Below, piece after piece: positions 52,494 through 61,020 of a stretch of DNA of 64,000 nt; the first letter of the stretch is position 1; every line of letters begins with the position of its first letter. Location of the stretch: contig CAINOE010000037.1 of NCBI GenBank assembly GCA_903851415.1, forward strand, positions 1 through 64,000, read 5' to 3'. The position numbers were made by a program, and so were the translations under genes. The notes under the pieces are model-generated. The model was not told where the DNA came from, searched no databases, and was given only the letters and a program-made list of their open reading frames with translations. Source of the DNA: an uncultured Rhodopila sp. Lineage in GTDB: Bacteria > Pseudomonadota > Alphaproteobacteria > Acetobacterales > Acetobacteraceae.

Positions 52494-54138
52494 CCTCCAG
52501 CACGATCGATCCGTTACGTGTCCGGCCATACTCGTCCGTCGCGCGCACCGCCACCCGATGCGTCCCCGGTTCCAGGGTCGCCGGCAGCTTCGTCTGCCAG
52601 ATATGCGAGGACTTCCCCGCCTCGACCCAGAACTTCTTCGAAGCGCGATGGCGCTCGTAGACTTCCACGACGAACGGGTCCGACCGTTCCACCTTCGTCA
52701 GCTTCTGCCACGGGCTGCCGGCGACGGAAACCTCCACCTTCGACCGCGGCCCCCCATCGAACACATTCACCACCAAACGCGAAGACCCCAGCCGATCGGC
52801 TGCGATCGGACCGGTGAGCAGCGCCCCCTCGGGATATTCGCCGAAGACTTCCTTGTCCGAACCGTGCACCTGGCTGTCCAGCATCAGCCGCATCTGCCCG
52901 CGCGCCGGGTCATGCGCCGGCACCAGAGTCGTGGTGTATCCCGCGCCATCGACCGACAGCACATGAAAGCCGTTCGGCGAGCCATCCGACTGCAGCGCCA
53001 TCGGGATGCCGCGCGCGTCGAACGGGCCGGACCACCAGCTTCCCGACACCGCGGCGAGGATGTGGTGATGATGCGTGCCCGCGGCGTAGCCATCGGCGGC
53101 GCTGAAATACCAGTGCTCGTTGGTGTGGGTGTGGCCGCAGAAGCTGACCGTGTTCGGATGCGTGCCGATGGCCTCCAGGAACGCCTTCGCATCGGCCGTG
53201 TTGTTGGCATCGTCCGAAGCCGCCAGCGTCTTCAGCGGAATATGGAAGCTGATCACCACCAGGCTGTCGCGCGGCACGTTGGCCAGCACGTTGCGAACGA
53301 AACCAAGCTGCCGCTCCCCGAAATATCCCCGGTATTTGCCGAAGCCGTTCGGCTTGGACGGGTCGGTGCCGAGGTAATCGACGTTGTCCAGCAGGATGAA
53401 CGTCGCCGCGCCGTACTGGAACGCCAGCCAGCGGGCGCCGAACACCCGCTTGAAGGTTTCGGCGGCGTGAGTATTGTCCGGCGCCTCCAGGTTCATGTCG
53501 TGATTGCCGCGGACGTTGAACCAGGGCAGCCCGATGCTGCCGACGATACGGTTGTAACGAGGATAGAACGACAGGTCGTCGAACATGATGTCGCCATGGG
53601 TGATGCCGAACGCCGCCTGCGAGCCGTCCACCACGGACACCACGTCGTCGCGGATATAGCCCACCTCGTTGAGGCTTTCCGGCTGGGGGTCGGTGAAAAG
53701 GACGGCGTCGAAGCGGGTGGCCTCGGTCTGCCGGCGCAGCGGGAAGTCGATGCTGGGGGGCAACGGTCCCGTCGGCGCCACGCCCTCGAAACGGAAACCC
53801 AGGTCCGGAGAGCCGCCGGGCGCATGGATATAGGCGAAATGGGGCAGGTTGGTCGCCGCATCGACCGGCAGCGCCCAGCCGGCGGGCTTGATCACGAAGA
53901 CCGAGTCGCCGTCGCGCACCGGCAGCGACCAGCGTCCGTCGGCATCCGTCTTCACCACGTCCAGCCCGTTGGACACCATCACGCCGGGCACGCCCTTGCG
54001 CGGGTTGCTGTCGGCATCGAAAACCGTGCCGCGAGCGTCCGTCTGCGCCACGGCAGGACGCAGCGGGGACGCCGCAATCGCCATGGCCGCCGCTCCGGCC
54101 AGAACGTCACGGCGTGTCGGCATGAAAATGTCGTGCAT
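52483..54138 (-). CDS. Tat-exported calcineurin-like phosphoesterase, three-domain
   Basis: 551 residues from MHDIFMPTRRDVLAGAAAMAIAA, a twin-arginine signal. An N-terminal beta-sandwich (GTVFDADSNPRKGVPGVMVSNG, a carboxypeptidase-regulatory-like fold) is followed by the metallophosphoesterase core (VLFTDPQPES, THGDIMFDDLSFYPRYNRIVG, WFNVRGNHDMN, ISFHIPLK, CGHTHTNEHW) and a C-terminal immunoglobulin-like domain. The first metal motif reads DPQ rather than DxH, as in this subfamily. Predicted periplasmic; substrate unknown. Confidence 0.85.
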   Translation of the reverse strand: MHDIFMPTRRDVLAGAAAMAIAASPLRPAVAQTDARGTVFDADSNPRKGVPGVMVSNGLDVVKTDADGRWSLPVRDGDSVFVIKPAGWALPVDAATNLPHFAYIHAPGGSPDLGFRFEGVAPTGPLPPSIDFPLRRQTEATRFDAVLFTDPQPESLNEVGYIRDDVVSVVDGSQAAFGITHGDIMFDDLSFYPRYNRIVGSIGLPWFNVRGNHDMNLEAPDNTHAAETFKRVFGARWLAFQYGAATFILLDNVDYLGTDPSKPNGFGKYRGYFGERQLGFVRNVLANVPRDSLVVISFHIPLKTLAASDDANNTADAKAFLEAIGTHPNTVSFCGHTHTNEHWYFSAADGYAAGTHHHHILAAVSGSWWSGPFDARGIPMALQSDGSPNGFHVLSVDGAGYTTTLVPAHDPARGQMRLMLDSQVHGSDKEVFGEYPEGALLTGPIAADRLGSSRLVVNVFDGGPRSKVEVSVAGSPWQKLTKVERSDPFVVEVYERHRASKKFWVEAGKSSHIWQTKLPATLEPGTHRVAVRATDEYGRTRNGSIVLEVTG

Positions 54139-54284
54139 GCGGCAGGCTCCTGCTGTGGTGTGTGTGTAAGAAGGCCATAGTCGAGACATATGACGCATGG
54201 ATGACAGCCGGATGTTAGTGGTGTGATCCGGACCGGAACGGTTCGGTTTCCGCCGGCGCCGCCTGGCCATTCGGCGCGCTCTGC

Positions 54285-54425
54285 ATGGGACCCGTGCGGC
54301 GCGGCATCAGGATCGCCCGCGCCACCCACCTGATACGTCCGGAGGAAAACCGCTACGCTCTCCACCGGGAGACCGAGACCTTCCTGAAGGCACGCGACGC
54401 CGCGCCGCCGACGCTGGAGGACTGA
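54285..54425 (+). CDS. Doubtful 46-residue ORF
   Basis: Reads MGPVRRGIRIARATHLIRPEE and ends FLKARDAAPPTLED. Could be the tail of a lost gene. No family recognised. It lies in the 426-bp stretch between two phosphoesterase/kinase genes that otherwise holds only the next small ORF. Confidence 0.25.
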   Translation: MGPVRRGIRIARATHLIRPEENRYALHRETETFLKARDAAPPTLED

Positions 54426-54427
54426 AG

Positions 54428-54568
54428 ATGTTCGCCGCCATTGTCGAGATCAACATGCGTCCCGGGCACACGGCGGGGTGGCACCGTGAGGCGGGGATTA
54501 TCCCGGACTACGGGATGTTCGCCCGCACCGGGGCCCCGCAATACTTTCGGCCGCCGCCGCGGCCATGA
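54428..54568 (+). CDS. Small ORF coupled to the kinase gene (possible truncated monooxygenase-like protein)
   Basis: 46 residues beginning MFAAIVEINMRPGHTAGWH, reminiscent of the first strand of antibiotic-biosynthesis-monooxygenase-type domains, then GIIPDYGMFARTGAPQYF. Its TGA overlaps the ATG of the next gene (ATGA), which supports translation. It may be a truncated gene kept as a leader. Confidence 0.35.
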   Translation: MFAAIVEINMRPGHTAGWHREAGIIPDYGMFARTGAPQYFRPPPRP

Positions 54569-56043
54569 CAATCCCGCAGCTTCAGGCGGATACCGTCCGT
54601 TTCCTGACCGCCCTGTCCGGGGCCGAACCGAAGGAGACCCACATCTCCGCCGTCTTCATCGGCAGGGACACCGTCTGGAAGCTGAAGAAAGCCGTCCGCC
54701 TGCCGTTCCTCGACTACTCGACGGTCGAGGCGCGGCGTCATTTTCTGCTGCGGGAACTGGAGATCAACCGGCCCGCCGCGCCCGGCATCTACCGCGACGT
54801 CGTCGCCGTGGTCGTCCGTTCCGACGGGTCGTTCGCCCTCGGGGACGGCCCGGCGGCCGACTGGGTGCTGCGCATGGCGCCGGTGCCGGAGGGAGATTTT
54901 CTCGACGTCATCGCCGGGCGGGGCGGCCTTACCCCGGCGCTGCTGGATGCGCTCGGCGATTGCGTGGCAGGCTACCACGCCAGATTGCCGCCAATCCCGG
55001 GGTGGAACAGCGCTGCCGCCCTGCTGGGCATCACACGCGGGAACGGCCAGTCGGCATTGGCGGCCGGTCTGCCGGCACAGCGCGCCGAAGCCTGGCGGCA
55101 GCGCATGACCGCGACGATCGAGGCCCGGCGGGCGTGGCTGACGGCGCGGGCGGCGGCGGGGTTCGTGCGCCGCTGCCATGGCGATCTGCATCTCGGCAAC
55201 CTCTGCCTGTGGGAGGGTGTGCCCGTCGCGTTCGATGCGCTGGAATTCGACGAGGCGATGGCGACGATCGATGTCGCCTACGACCTCGGCTTCCTGCTGA
55301 TGGACCTTGATCGGCGTGTCGGCCGGGCGGCGGCGAACCGGGTGATGAACCGCTATGCCGCCCGCACCGGGGATGCGCAGGCGACGGGCGGCCTGCCGAT
55401 GTTCCTGTCGCAGCGGGCGATGATCCGCGCCCATGTGCTGGCCGCGACCGGCGAGCGCGACAAGGCGGATGCCTATTTGCAGGCGGCGGAGGCGTATCTG
55501 CTGCCGCGGCCTCCGTTGGTGCTGGCCATCGGCGGTCTGCAGGGCACCGGCAAATCCACCGTGGCGCGGCGTATCGCTCCGGACCTGGGTCCCGCACCCG
55601 GCGGTTTGGTGCTGCGCAGCGATGAGTTGCGCAAGCGCCTGCATGGCGTGGCACCGGAGACCCGGCTGCCGCAGGAGGCCTATTCCGAGGCGGCGAATGC
55701 GGCGGTGAACCGCGCGCTGATCGAACTGGCCCGCTCGGCAGCCGCGGGCGGTCATTCGGTTATCGTGGATTCGACGTTCCTCAATGTGCAGATGCGCCGC
55801 GATCTGGAAACCGCCGCGCGGGATGCCTCGGTCCAGTTCGCCGGAATCTGGCTGCACGCCCCTCTGCCGGTGCTGGAGCAGCGCATCGGCGGACGGCAGG
55901 GCGACGCATCGGATGCAACGGTCGCGGTGCTGCGGCGCTCGGCGGCGAACGACCCGGGCGCGGGAGGTTGGAGTCCGGTCGATGCGCGCGATGTCAATGC
56001 GGCCGTGGCGGCGGTTCGGCAGGCCGTTGCACTTGCGGAGTGA
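54565..56043 (+). CDS. Aminoglycoside phosphotransferase-like / P-loop kinase fusion
   Basis: 492 residues in two halves. Residues 1-310 form an APH-fold kinase with RRCHGDLHLGNLCLW (catalytic HGDxHxxN) and VAFDALEFDEAMATIDVAYDLGFLLMDLD. Residues 320-492 are a zeta-toxin/gluconate-kinase-like P-loop domain with GGLQGTGKSTVARRIA and a Lid Asp/Arg region. This bifunctional APH-AAA design is widespread and uncharacterised; despite the name it is not evidence of drug resistance. Confidence 0.82.
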   Translation: MTIPQLQADTVRFLTALSGAEPKETHISAVFIGRDTVWKLKKAVRLPFLDYSTVEARRHFLLRELEINRPAAPGIYRDVVAVVVRSDGSFALGDGPAADWVLRMAPVPEGDFLDVIAGRGGLTPALLDALGDCVAGYHARLPPIPGWNSAAALLGITRGNGQSALAAGLPAQRAEAWRQRMTATIEARRAWLTARAAAGFVRRCHGDLHLGNLCLWEGVPVAFDALEFDEAMATIDVAYDLGFLLMDLDRRVGRAAANRVMNRYAARTGDAQATGGLPMFLSQRAMIRAHVLAATGERDKADAYLQAAEAYLLPRPPLVLAIGGLQGTGKSTVARRIAPDLGPAPGGLVLRSDELRKRLHGVAPETRLPQEAYSEAANAAVNRALIELARSAAAGGHSVIVDSTFLNVQMRRDLETAARDASVQFAGIWLHAPLPVLEQRIGGRQGDASDATVAVLRRSAANDPGAGGWSPVDARDVNAAVAAVRQAVALAE

Positions 56044-56109
56044 TAGCATGTGTCCGGCTGCATGACGGGTCCGGGGGGGCCGGGCAAACGGTTCGATGTG
56101 GTTCGGTTT

Positions 56110-56155
56110 TCGCTTTATGCGCAGAGGACGCGGAGATTCAGGAGATCGCAGAGAG
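56110..56155. repeat. Single arm of a 10-bp-step repeat
   Basis: gcgcagaggacgcggagatt followed by caggagatcgcagagag resembles the 15842/16171 arms (ccacagagg...gagat) with A-to-G changes. No inverted partner is seen before 56314. The rest of the gap 56044-56313 holds no gene. Confidence 0.35.
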
Positions 56156-56313
56156 GGATTTTCGAGCCTCCGCGCAGGCTGTTAAGCACACCGGAGGCAA
56201 TACTTCATTCCGGTCCAGAATGATAACCTTTATCCCGAAATACACCCTGGCGCCAAAAAGCGGAGGTTCCGCCGCCGATGCCGGTGCCAGTGCACACCCC
56301 CTCCAGCCCGCCG

Positions 56314-57645
56314 CTATCCGCCCGCCATCGTCAGCCCGTCGATCCGCACCGTCGGCGAATCCGTCCCGCGCCGGAACCGCAGATCGGACGCCGCCACCAT
56401 GTTGGCGAACATTTCCACCAAATTCCCAGCCACCGTCACCTCCGCCACCGGCTCGGCCAGAGCACCGTCGCGGATCATGAAGCCGGCCGCGCCGCGGCTG
56501 TAATCGCCGGTGACGCCGTTCACGCCCATGCCGATCATCTCGGTGATGTAGAGACCTTCCCTGATATCGGCCATCAGCTCGGCCGGCGTCAGCGCCCCGG
56601 GGGCCAGATACAGATTGGTCGTCGATGGTGACGGCGGCCCGCTGGTGCCGCGCGCCGCGTGCCCCGTCGACACCATCCCGAGCTGCCGGGCCGATCGGCT
56701 GTCGAGCAGCCAGGTCGTCAGCACGCCATCCTCGATCAGGGCGCACGCCCGTGTCGGCGTGCCCTCCCCGTCGAACAGCCGCGACCGCAGCCCGCGCACC
56801 CGCCGCGGATCGTCGTGGATATTGATGCCGGGGGCGAACACGCGCTGATGCAGCTTCTCCTTCAGGAAGCTGGTGCCGCGCGCGACGCTGGAGCCGTTGA
56901 TCGCGCCGGCGAGATGGCTGAGCAATCCGCCGGCGACGCGCGGATCAAATACCACCGGCAGCTTCGCCGTGTTCGGCCGCGCCGGATTGAGCCGCGCGAT
57001 CGCCCGCTCCCCCGCGCTGCGGCCGATGCTGACCGGATCGTCCAGGTCGGACATATAGACCGTGCTGTGATAGTCGTAGTCCCGCTGCATCTCCGTCCCC
57101 GTCCCGGCCAACGCGGTGGCGGAGATCGAATGGCTGGTGCCGGCGCGATGTCCGGCGAACCCCGCGGAGGTCACCAGGACGACTTCGTTGCGGCCATAGC
57201 CGGCATCGGCGCCCTCGGAGTTGGTCACGCCGTGCACGGAAAACGCCGCCTCCTCGGCCGCCGCGGCGCGCGCAGCCAACTCATCCGGGGTCGGCTCCGC
57301 CGGATCGGCCATGTCGAGATCGAAATCCTCCGGCGGCGCCCAGGTCTCAGCGAGGCCGGTGAACGGGTCCTCCGGCACGACCTTGGCCATGGCAACCGCC
57401 CGCTCCACCAGGCCCGGGAAACCGGCCGGGTCGAGCGAGGTGGAGGACACGATGGCGGCGCGCCTGCCGACGAACACCCGCAGCCCGAGGTCCCGCCCCT
57501 CCGAGCGCTCCAGATGCTCGGTCTTGCCCTGCCGCGAAGACACCGACAGCGACGTGCCGTTGACCAGCACCGCATCCGCGGCATCGGCCCCGGCCGTCCG
57601 CGCCTGGCGGATCAGGTCGCCGAGAAGGGAAATGTAGTCGGTCAT
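56314..57645 (-). CDS. pmbA: TldD/PmbA family metalloprotease-like protein (TldE/PmbA)
   Basis: 443 residues: GTSLSVSSRQGKTEHLERSEGRDLGLRVFVGRRAAIVSS in the N-terminal domain; PVVFDPRVAGGLLSHLAGAINGSSVARGTSFL and MIGMGVNGVTGDYSRGAAGFMIRDG near the C-terminus, both characteristic of PmbA. TldD and PmbA form a complex that trims peptides such as microcins and antitoxins; the tldD partner is not in the window. The metal-site HExxxH belongs to TldD and is absent here, as expected. Confidence 0.93.
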   Translation of the reverse strand: MTDYISLLGDLIRQARTAGADAADAVLVNGTSLSVSSRQGKTEHLERSEGRDLGLRVFVGRRAAIVSSTSLDPAGFPGLVERAVAMAKVVPEDPFTGLAETWAPPEDFDLDMADPAEPTPDELAARAAAAEEAAFSVHGVTNSEGADAGYGRNEVVLVTSAGFAGHRAGTSHSISATALAGTGTEMQRDYDYHSTVYMSDLDDPVSIGRSAGERAIARLNPARPNTAKLPVVFDPRVAGGLLSHLAGAINGSSVARGTSFLKEKLHQRVFAPGINIHDDPRRVRGLRSRLFDGEGTPTRACALIEDGVLTTWLLDSRSARQLGMVSTGHAARGTSGPPSPSTTNLYLAPGALTPAELMADIREGLYITEMIGMGVNGVTGDYSRGAAGFMIRDGALAEPVAEVTVAGNLVEMFANMVAASDLRFRRGTDSPTVRIDGLTMAGG

Positions 57646-57740
57646 CAGGCGCGTCCTTCGCTACGGGTCGTTAATCATAGAGGTCTTGGTTGCGATTCCA
57701 TAGATGGGATGTGCGCGGCGGATTGCAGCCGCCGTCTTGC

Positions 57741-57769
57741 TTGACAAGCGACTGGCCCGCTTCATCATT
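57741..57769 (+). promoter_or_regulatory. Candidate sigma-70 promoter for the 2-hydroxyacid oxidase
   Basis: TTGACA (57741-57746), a 17-bp spacer and ATCATT (57764-57769), with GGGGA about ten bases before the ATG at 57792. The -35 is perfect; the -10 is weak. Confidence 0.35.
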
Positions 57770-57791
57770 CGCCGATAACGGGGAATGAACG

Positions 57792-58976
57792 ATGGCGGCG
57801 CTCGACACCTGCTACAACGTCTTCGATCTGCGCGAGGCCGCAAGACGGCGCCTGCCCAAAGCGGTGTTCGAGTTCGTAGACCGCTCGACCGAGGACGAGC
57901 TGGCGCTGCGCAACAACCGCGCGGCGTTCGAAAAGATCAAGCTGATGCACCGGGCTTTGGTCGATGTCTCCGGACGGACGACGAAGACCACGCTGTTCGG
58001 CAGGGAGATCGCCCTGCCGATGGCGATCGCGCCCACCGGCGCGGCCGGATTGTGCTGGCACGAAGGCGAGCTGGAACTGGCCAGGGCCGCGGCGCGCGCC
58101 AAAATCCCGTTCACCCTGGCGACCGGGGCGATGACCTCGATGGAAAAGATCGCCCGCGAGGCGAATTTCCGCCTGTGGTTCCAGCTCTATGTCTGGAAAC
58201 AGCGCGAGTTGTCCTACCAGTTGATCGATCGCGCGAAGAACAACGGATTCGAGGCGCTGATCGTCACCACCGACACCATCGTGCCGCCCAACCGGGAGTA
58301 CAACGCCAGAAACGGCTTCTCGCTGCCGTTCCACCCCACGTGGCGCTTCACCGCGGACATCATGCGGCACCCGACATGGTTCGCCACTGTGCTGCTGAAA
58401 TATTTCCGCACCATCGGCATGCCGCGGATGGAGAACTACCCCGATCCATACCGCCGGCCGATCACGACGGACCCGGGCACCCGGGAGGTGATGCGGCAGG
58501 ATTCGCTCAATTGGGACGATATCCGCATCTTCCGCGACAAATGGCCGGGCATCCTGATGCTGAAGGGGATCAACCGCGCGGACGACGCGCTGAAGGCCGT
58601 CGGCTACGGCGTTGACGGCCTGATCGTCTCCAACCATGGCGGCCGCAACATGGACAGTGCGGCGGCGACCATCGACATGCTGCCGGACATCGCCGAGGCG
58701 GTGGGCAACAAGGCGACGGTGCTGCTGGATTCCGGCGTGCGGCGCGGCTCGGACATCGTCAAGGCGGTGGCGCTGGGGGCGAAATGCGTGCTGACCGGCC
58801 GGGCGACGCTGTACGGGACCGCCGCCGGCGGGGAGGCCGGAGCGTCGAAGGCCGTGGACATCATCCGGACCGAGATGGACAAGACGATGGCCTATACCGG
58901 TTGCAATCGTGTGGATGAGATTTCGACCGACATCTTCTTCGCCAGCCGCGACAGCAACAGGCTGATGGCCGTCTAG
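57792..58976 (+). CDS. FMN-dependent 2-hydroxyacid oxidase/dehydrogenase (LldD/mandelate dehydrogenase family)
   Basis: 394 residues of the TIM-barrel family. FMN and active-site motifs: IAPTGAAGLCWHEGE, FQLYVWKQRE, ALIVTTDTIVPPNREYNARN, LKGINRADDA, and the catalytic SNHGGRNMDSA followed by DSGVRRGSDIVKAVALGA. Oxidises an L-2-hydroxyacid to the 2-oxoacid with electrons to quinone or oxygen. Lactate, mandelate or glycolate are possible. If mandelate, the product would be phenylglyoxylate, the substrate proposed for the 1-5381 operon, but nothing here decides that. Confidence 0.85.
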   Translation: MAALDTCYNVFDLREAARRRLPKAVFEFVDRSTEDELALRNNRAAFEKIKLMHRALVDVSGRTTKTTLFGREIALPMAIAPTGAAGLCWHEGELELARAAARAKIPFTLATGAMTSMEKIAREANFRLWFQLYVWKQRELSYQLIDRAKNNGFEALIVTTDTIVPPNREYNARNGFSLPFHPTWRFTADIMRHPTWFATVLLKYFRTIGMPRMENYPDPYRRPITTDPGTREVMRQDSLNWDDIRIFRDKWPGILMLKGINRADDALKAVGYGVDGLIVSNHGGRNMDSAAATIDMLPDIAEAVGNKATVLLDSGVRRGSDIVKAVALGAKCVLTGRATLYGTAAGGEAGASKAVDIIRTEMDKTMAYTGCNRVDEISTDIFFASRDSNRLMAV

Positions 58977-58992
58977 CCGCATTCTGAATTTG

Positions 58993-59006
58993 TTGATCCG
59001 GATCAA
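58993..59006. promoter_or_regulatory. Perfect FNR/FixK box (TTGATCCGGATCAA)
   Basis: Exact TTGAT-N4-ATCAA, centred about 65 bp before the ATG at 59065. A class II FNR promoter would start near 59041, giving a leader of about 25 bases. The upstream oxidase gene ends at 58976, so the site serves the downstream DUF6455-like gene. Confidence 0.75.
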
Positions 59007-59064
59007 GGTTTTTCCGTTGCCGTCCTGGCATCAACCGGCTGATTTCATTTCGGAAGATATTTTG

Positions 59065-59475
59065 ATGCCGGCATGCGGTAAGTTCAATCTTTTCGTGCGT
59101 GTGTTCGAATGGGTCAAGGCCCGGGTTTCGCCCGACTCCGGGCTTGCCGCCCTGTCCTATGAGGACCTCCAGTTCCTGGCTTCGGACATTGGCGTCAGCG
59201 TAGCCGATCTGCGGGCCATCGGGCCGATGATCACGGATCATGACGAGCAGCTTAAGAAAGTGATGCTGGCGCGGGGCCTTGACCCGGATGCGGTCCGCCG
59301 CGCGTTCGGCGGGGTGATGCGCGATATGGAGGTGACCTGCGCCCATTGCCGCGCCGCCGGTGTTTGCCAACGCGCCCTCAGGGACAGCACGGCGGCGGCG
59401 CATTGCCATGATTTCTGCCCCAACGCCGGCGTGATAGATGAGCTGCTCGAGGTCAACGCTTCGGCCCGCCACTGA
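59065..59475 (+). CDS. DUF6455-like cysteine-rich protein, FNR/FixK-controlled
   Basis: 136 residues from MPACGKFNLFVRVFEWVKAR (the frame is open to 58990, but that would place the FNR/FixK box inside the gene). The C-terminal half has the cysteine pattern MEVTCAHCRAAGVCQRAL...AAHCHDFCPNAGVIDELL, characteristic of DUF6455 as I recall it. Five cysteines and two histidines suggest metal or cluster binding. The role is unknown; control by the anaerobic box suggests a function under low oxygen. Followed immediately by insertion-sequence debris. Confidence 0.7.
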   Translation: MPACGKFNLFVRVFEWVKARVSPDSGLAALSYEDLQFLASDIGVSVADLRAIGPMITDHDEQLKKVMLARGLDPDAVRRAFGGVMRDMEVTCAHCRAAGVCQRALRDSTAAAHCHDFCPNAGVIDELLEVNASARH

Positions 59476-60064
59476 GTCCGCCTCGACCCCCTGCCCACAG
59501 GAGGTCCAGACCTCGATGCCGATGGCGGCCGGATCCCGGCCGGCCTGCTCGGAAGCGGGTCTGCGACGCCTTCAGCACCGATGGCGCCCCGTCGCGGTCC
59601 TGAACCGAATTTTCCTGCACCTGCATCTCCAGGCACCGGCCATCGGTATCCACCATGGCGTGCCGCTTGCGGCCTTTGATCTTCGTGCCGGCGTCGCAGC
59701 CGCGCGGACCGCCCGCCTCGGTGGTCTTGACGCTCTGCGTGTCAATGACCGCGCCGCTCGGGCTGGCGTCACGGCCGGCTCTTTCGCGATCACGCATAAC
59801 CAGATGATGATGCAGGCTTTTCCAGGTTCGGTCGTCACGGAAGCGCATGAACCAGCGGCAGGTCGTCTGGTGCGGCGGGAAGTGCTCGGGCAGCATGCGC
59901 CAGGGGACGCCGCCGCGCAGGACGAAGAAGATGGCGTTCATCAGTTCGCGCATGTCCCACGCCCGCTTCCGGCCGGTTTCGGCTGGCGGAGGCAGCAGCG
60001 GAACGAGTGTCTCCCATTCGGCATCGGTCAGATCGCTGGGATAGCGCAGGTCGTCGCGGTCGTG
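59453..60064 (-). pseudogene. Truncated IS5-family transposase
   Basis: The minus-strand frame reads DLRYPSDLTDAEWETLVPLL (about 60060), then MRELMNAIFFVLRGGVPWRMLPEHFPPHQTT and GAVIDTQSVKTTEAGGPRG, the N-terminal and first catalytic Asp regions of an IS5-type DDE transposase. Homology stops around 59565 after QDRDGAPSVLKASQTRF; the remaining frame to 59453 is unrelated, so the second Asp and Glu are gone. No ATG is visible before the DUF4096-like start. Inactive remnant. Confidence 0.75.
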
Positions 60065-60101
60065 CTCAGCTCGGGTTTCGGGGGTCAGCGGCGCCCCCTC
60101 A

Positions 60102-60336
60102 ACTGACGCTGTTCGACACCCGCGACATGGCCGGCATCACCTCGCCGGAGTTTCCCGGCGAGCGGCTGGTGGTCTGCCGCAATCCCGATCTCGCCGCCGA
60201 GCGCGCCCGCAAGCGCGAAGATCTGCTGGCCGCGACGGAGAAGGATCTCGCCGTCATCAAGGCCAGGGGCGGCCAAATTTATGCACCACAAAAGCCGTTT
60301 GCTTTCAACATTCCGGTTTTGGTGCAAAATTCTTGA
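60102..60336 (+). pseudogene. IS1634-type transposase fragment
   Basis: The frame reads LTLFDTRDMAGITSPEFPGERL and RNPDLAAERARKREDLLAATEKDLAVIKA, a stretch from the middle of IS1634/IS4-type transposases. It then changes to unrelated sequence and stops at 60336. It begins exactly where the IS5 remnant ends, so the IS5 copy probably inserted into it before both decayed. Confidence 0.65.
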
Positions 60337-61020
60337 ATTGTACATTGCCGCCGATGATTGCGAGCGCCTACATTCAGGTGAACGCTCCGGGTCCTGCCCA
60401 CCGGAGCGCCGCTGCGCTCAGTTCATCAAGAGCGCTGGTGAGATCGACAAGAGCTGCCTTACGCTCTAAGCGTTCCCCCCATTTCTGAAAGAGATCCCGC
60501 CTAAACTCAGCAACGAAAACCGTAACAACGTTCAAAATGTCTGGCATGCCGAGCCACATCTGCGCACGCCGGTCGCCGCGCTGATCATGGAACTATATCG
60601 ACCGGACAATATCGTCTCGATATCGAGTTCCTACCTTGAAACCGTGCGCCTTGGCCCATGGCATCAACACATCATCTACGGCAACATATGGATCGCGGAC
60701 ATTCATCGTCGGCTTGTTCTCCTTCGGCAGCGCATCTGTTCCATATTTTATACTGTTCTATGGAAATCTGCACTTGACATTAACAGTCGCGGCTTTCCAT
60801 GACGGCGCAGGCCGCACGGCAATGCTGCGTGCGGCGGTCTGCAGTCATAACCCCGTTTATGACAAGCGGCGCAGCCCCTTAGGTGGCCAACTGTTGATGC
60901 ACCCAAGTCTCCGGCTTCTTCGCACCGCGGCAAGACAGACCACGCCGATAGACCGCTGGCTTTGGCCGAGCGACGCCTGACGGTTGACCCATTACGCAAG
61001 GACCCTCCCAAGCCAAACCC
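60337..61020. other. Low-GC remnant region
   Basis: Noticeably lower GC between 60280 and 60860 than the surroundings. Short frames exist (minus 60374-60559, reading MPDILNVVTVFVAEFRRDLF; plus 60587-60802), but none is recognisable and neither has a good ribosome site. Probably scar of a lost mobile region. Confidence 0.4.

Noticed and set aside
52558-54180. 540-codon plus-strand frame opposite the Tat-exported phosphoesterase
   Set aside because: Antisense shadow of a protein with clear signal and metal-site motifs.
54565-56043. APH-like domain considered as an antibiotic-resistance gene
   Set aside because: The fused P-loop kinase and general sequence match a widespread uncharacterised bifunctional family, not known aminoglycoside phosphotransferases.
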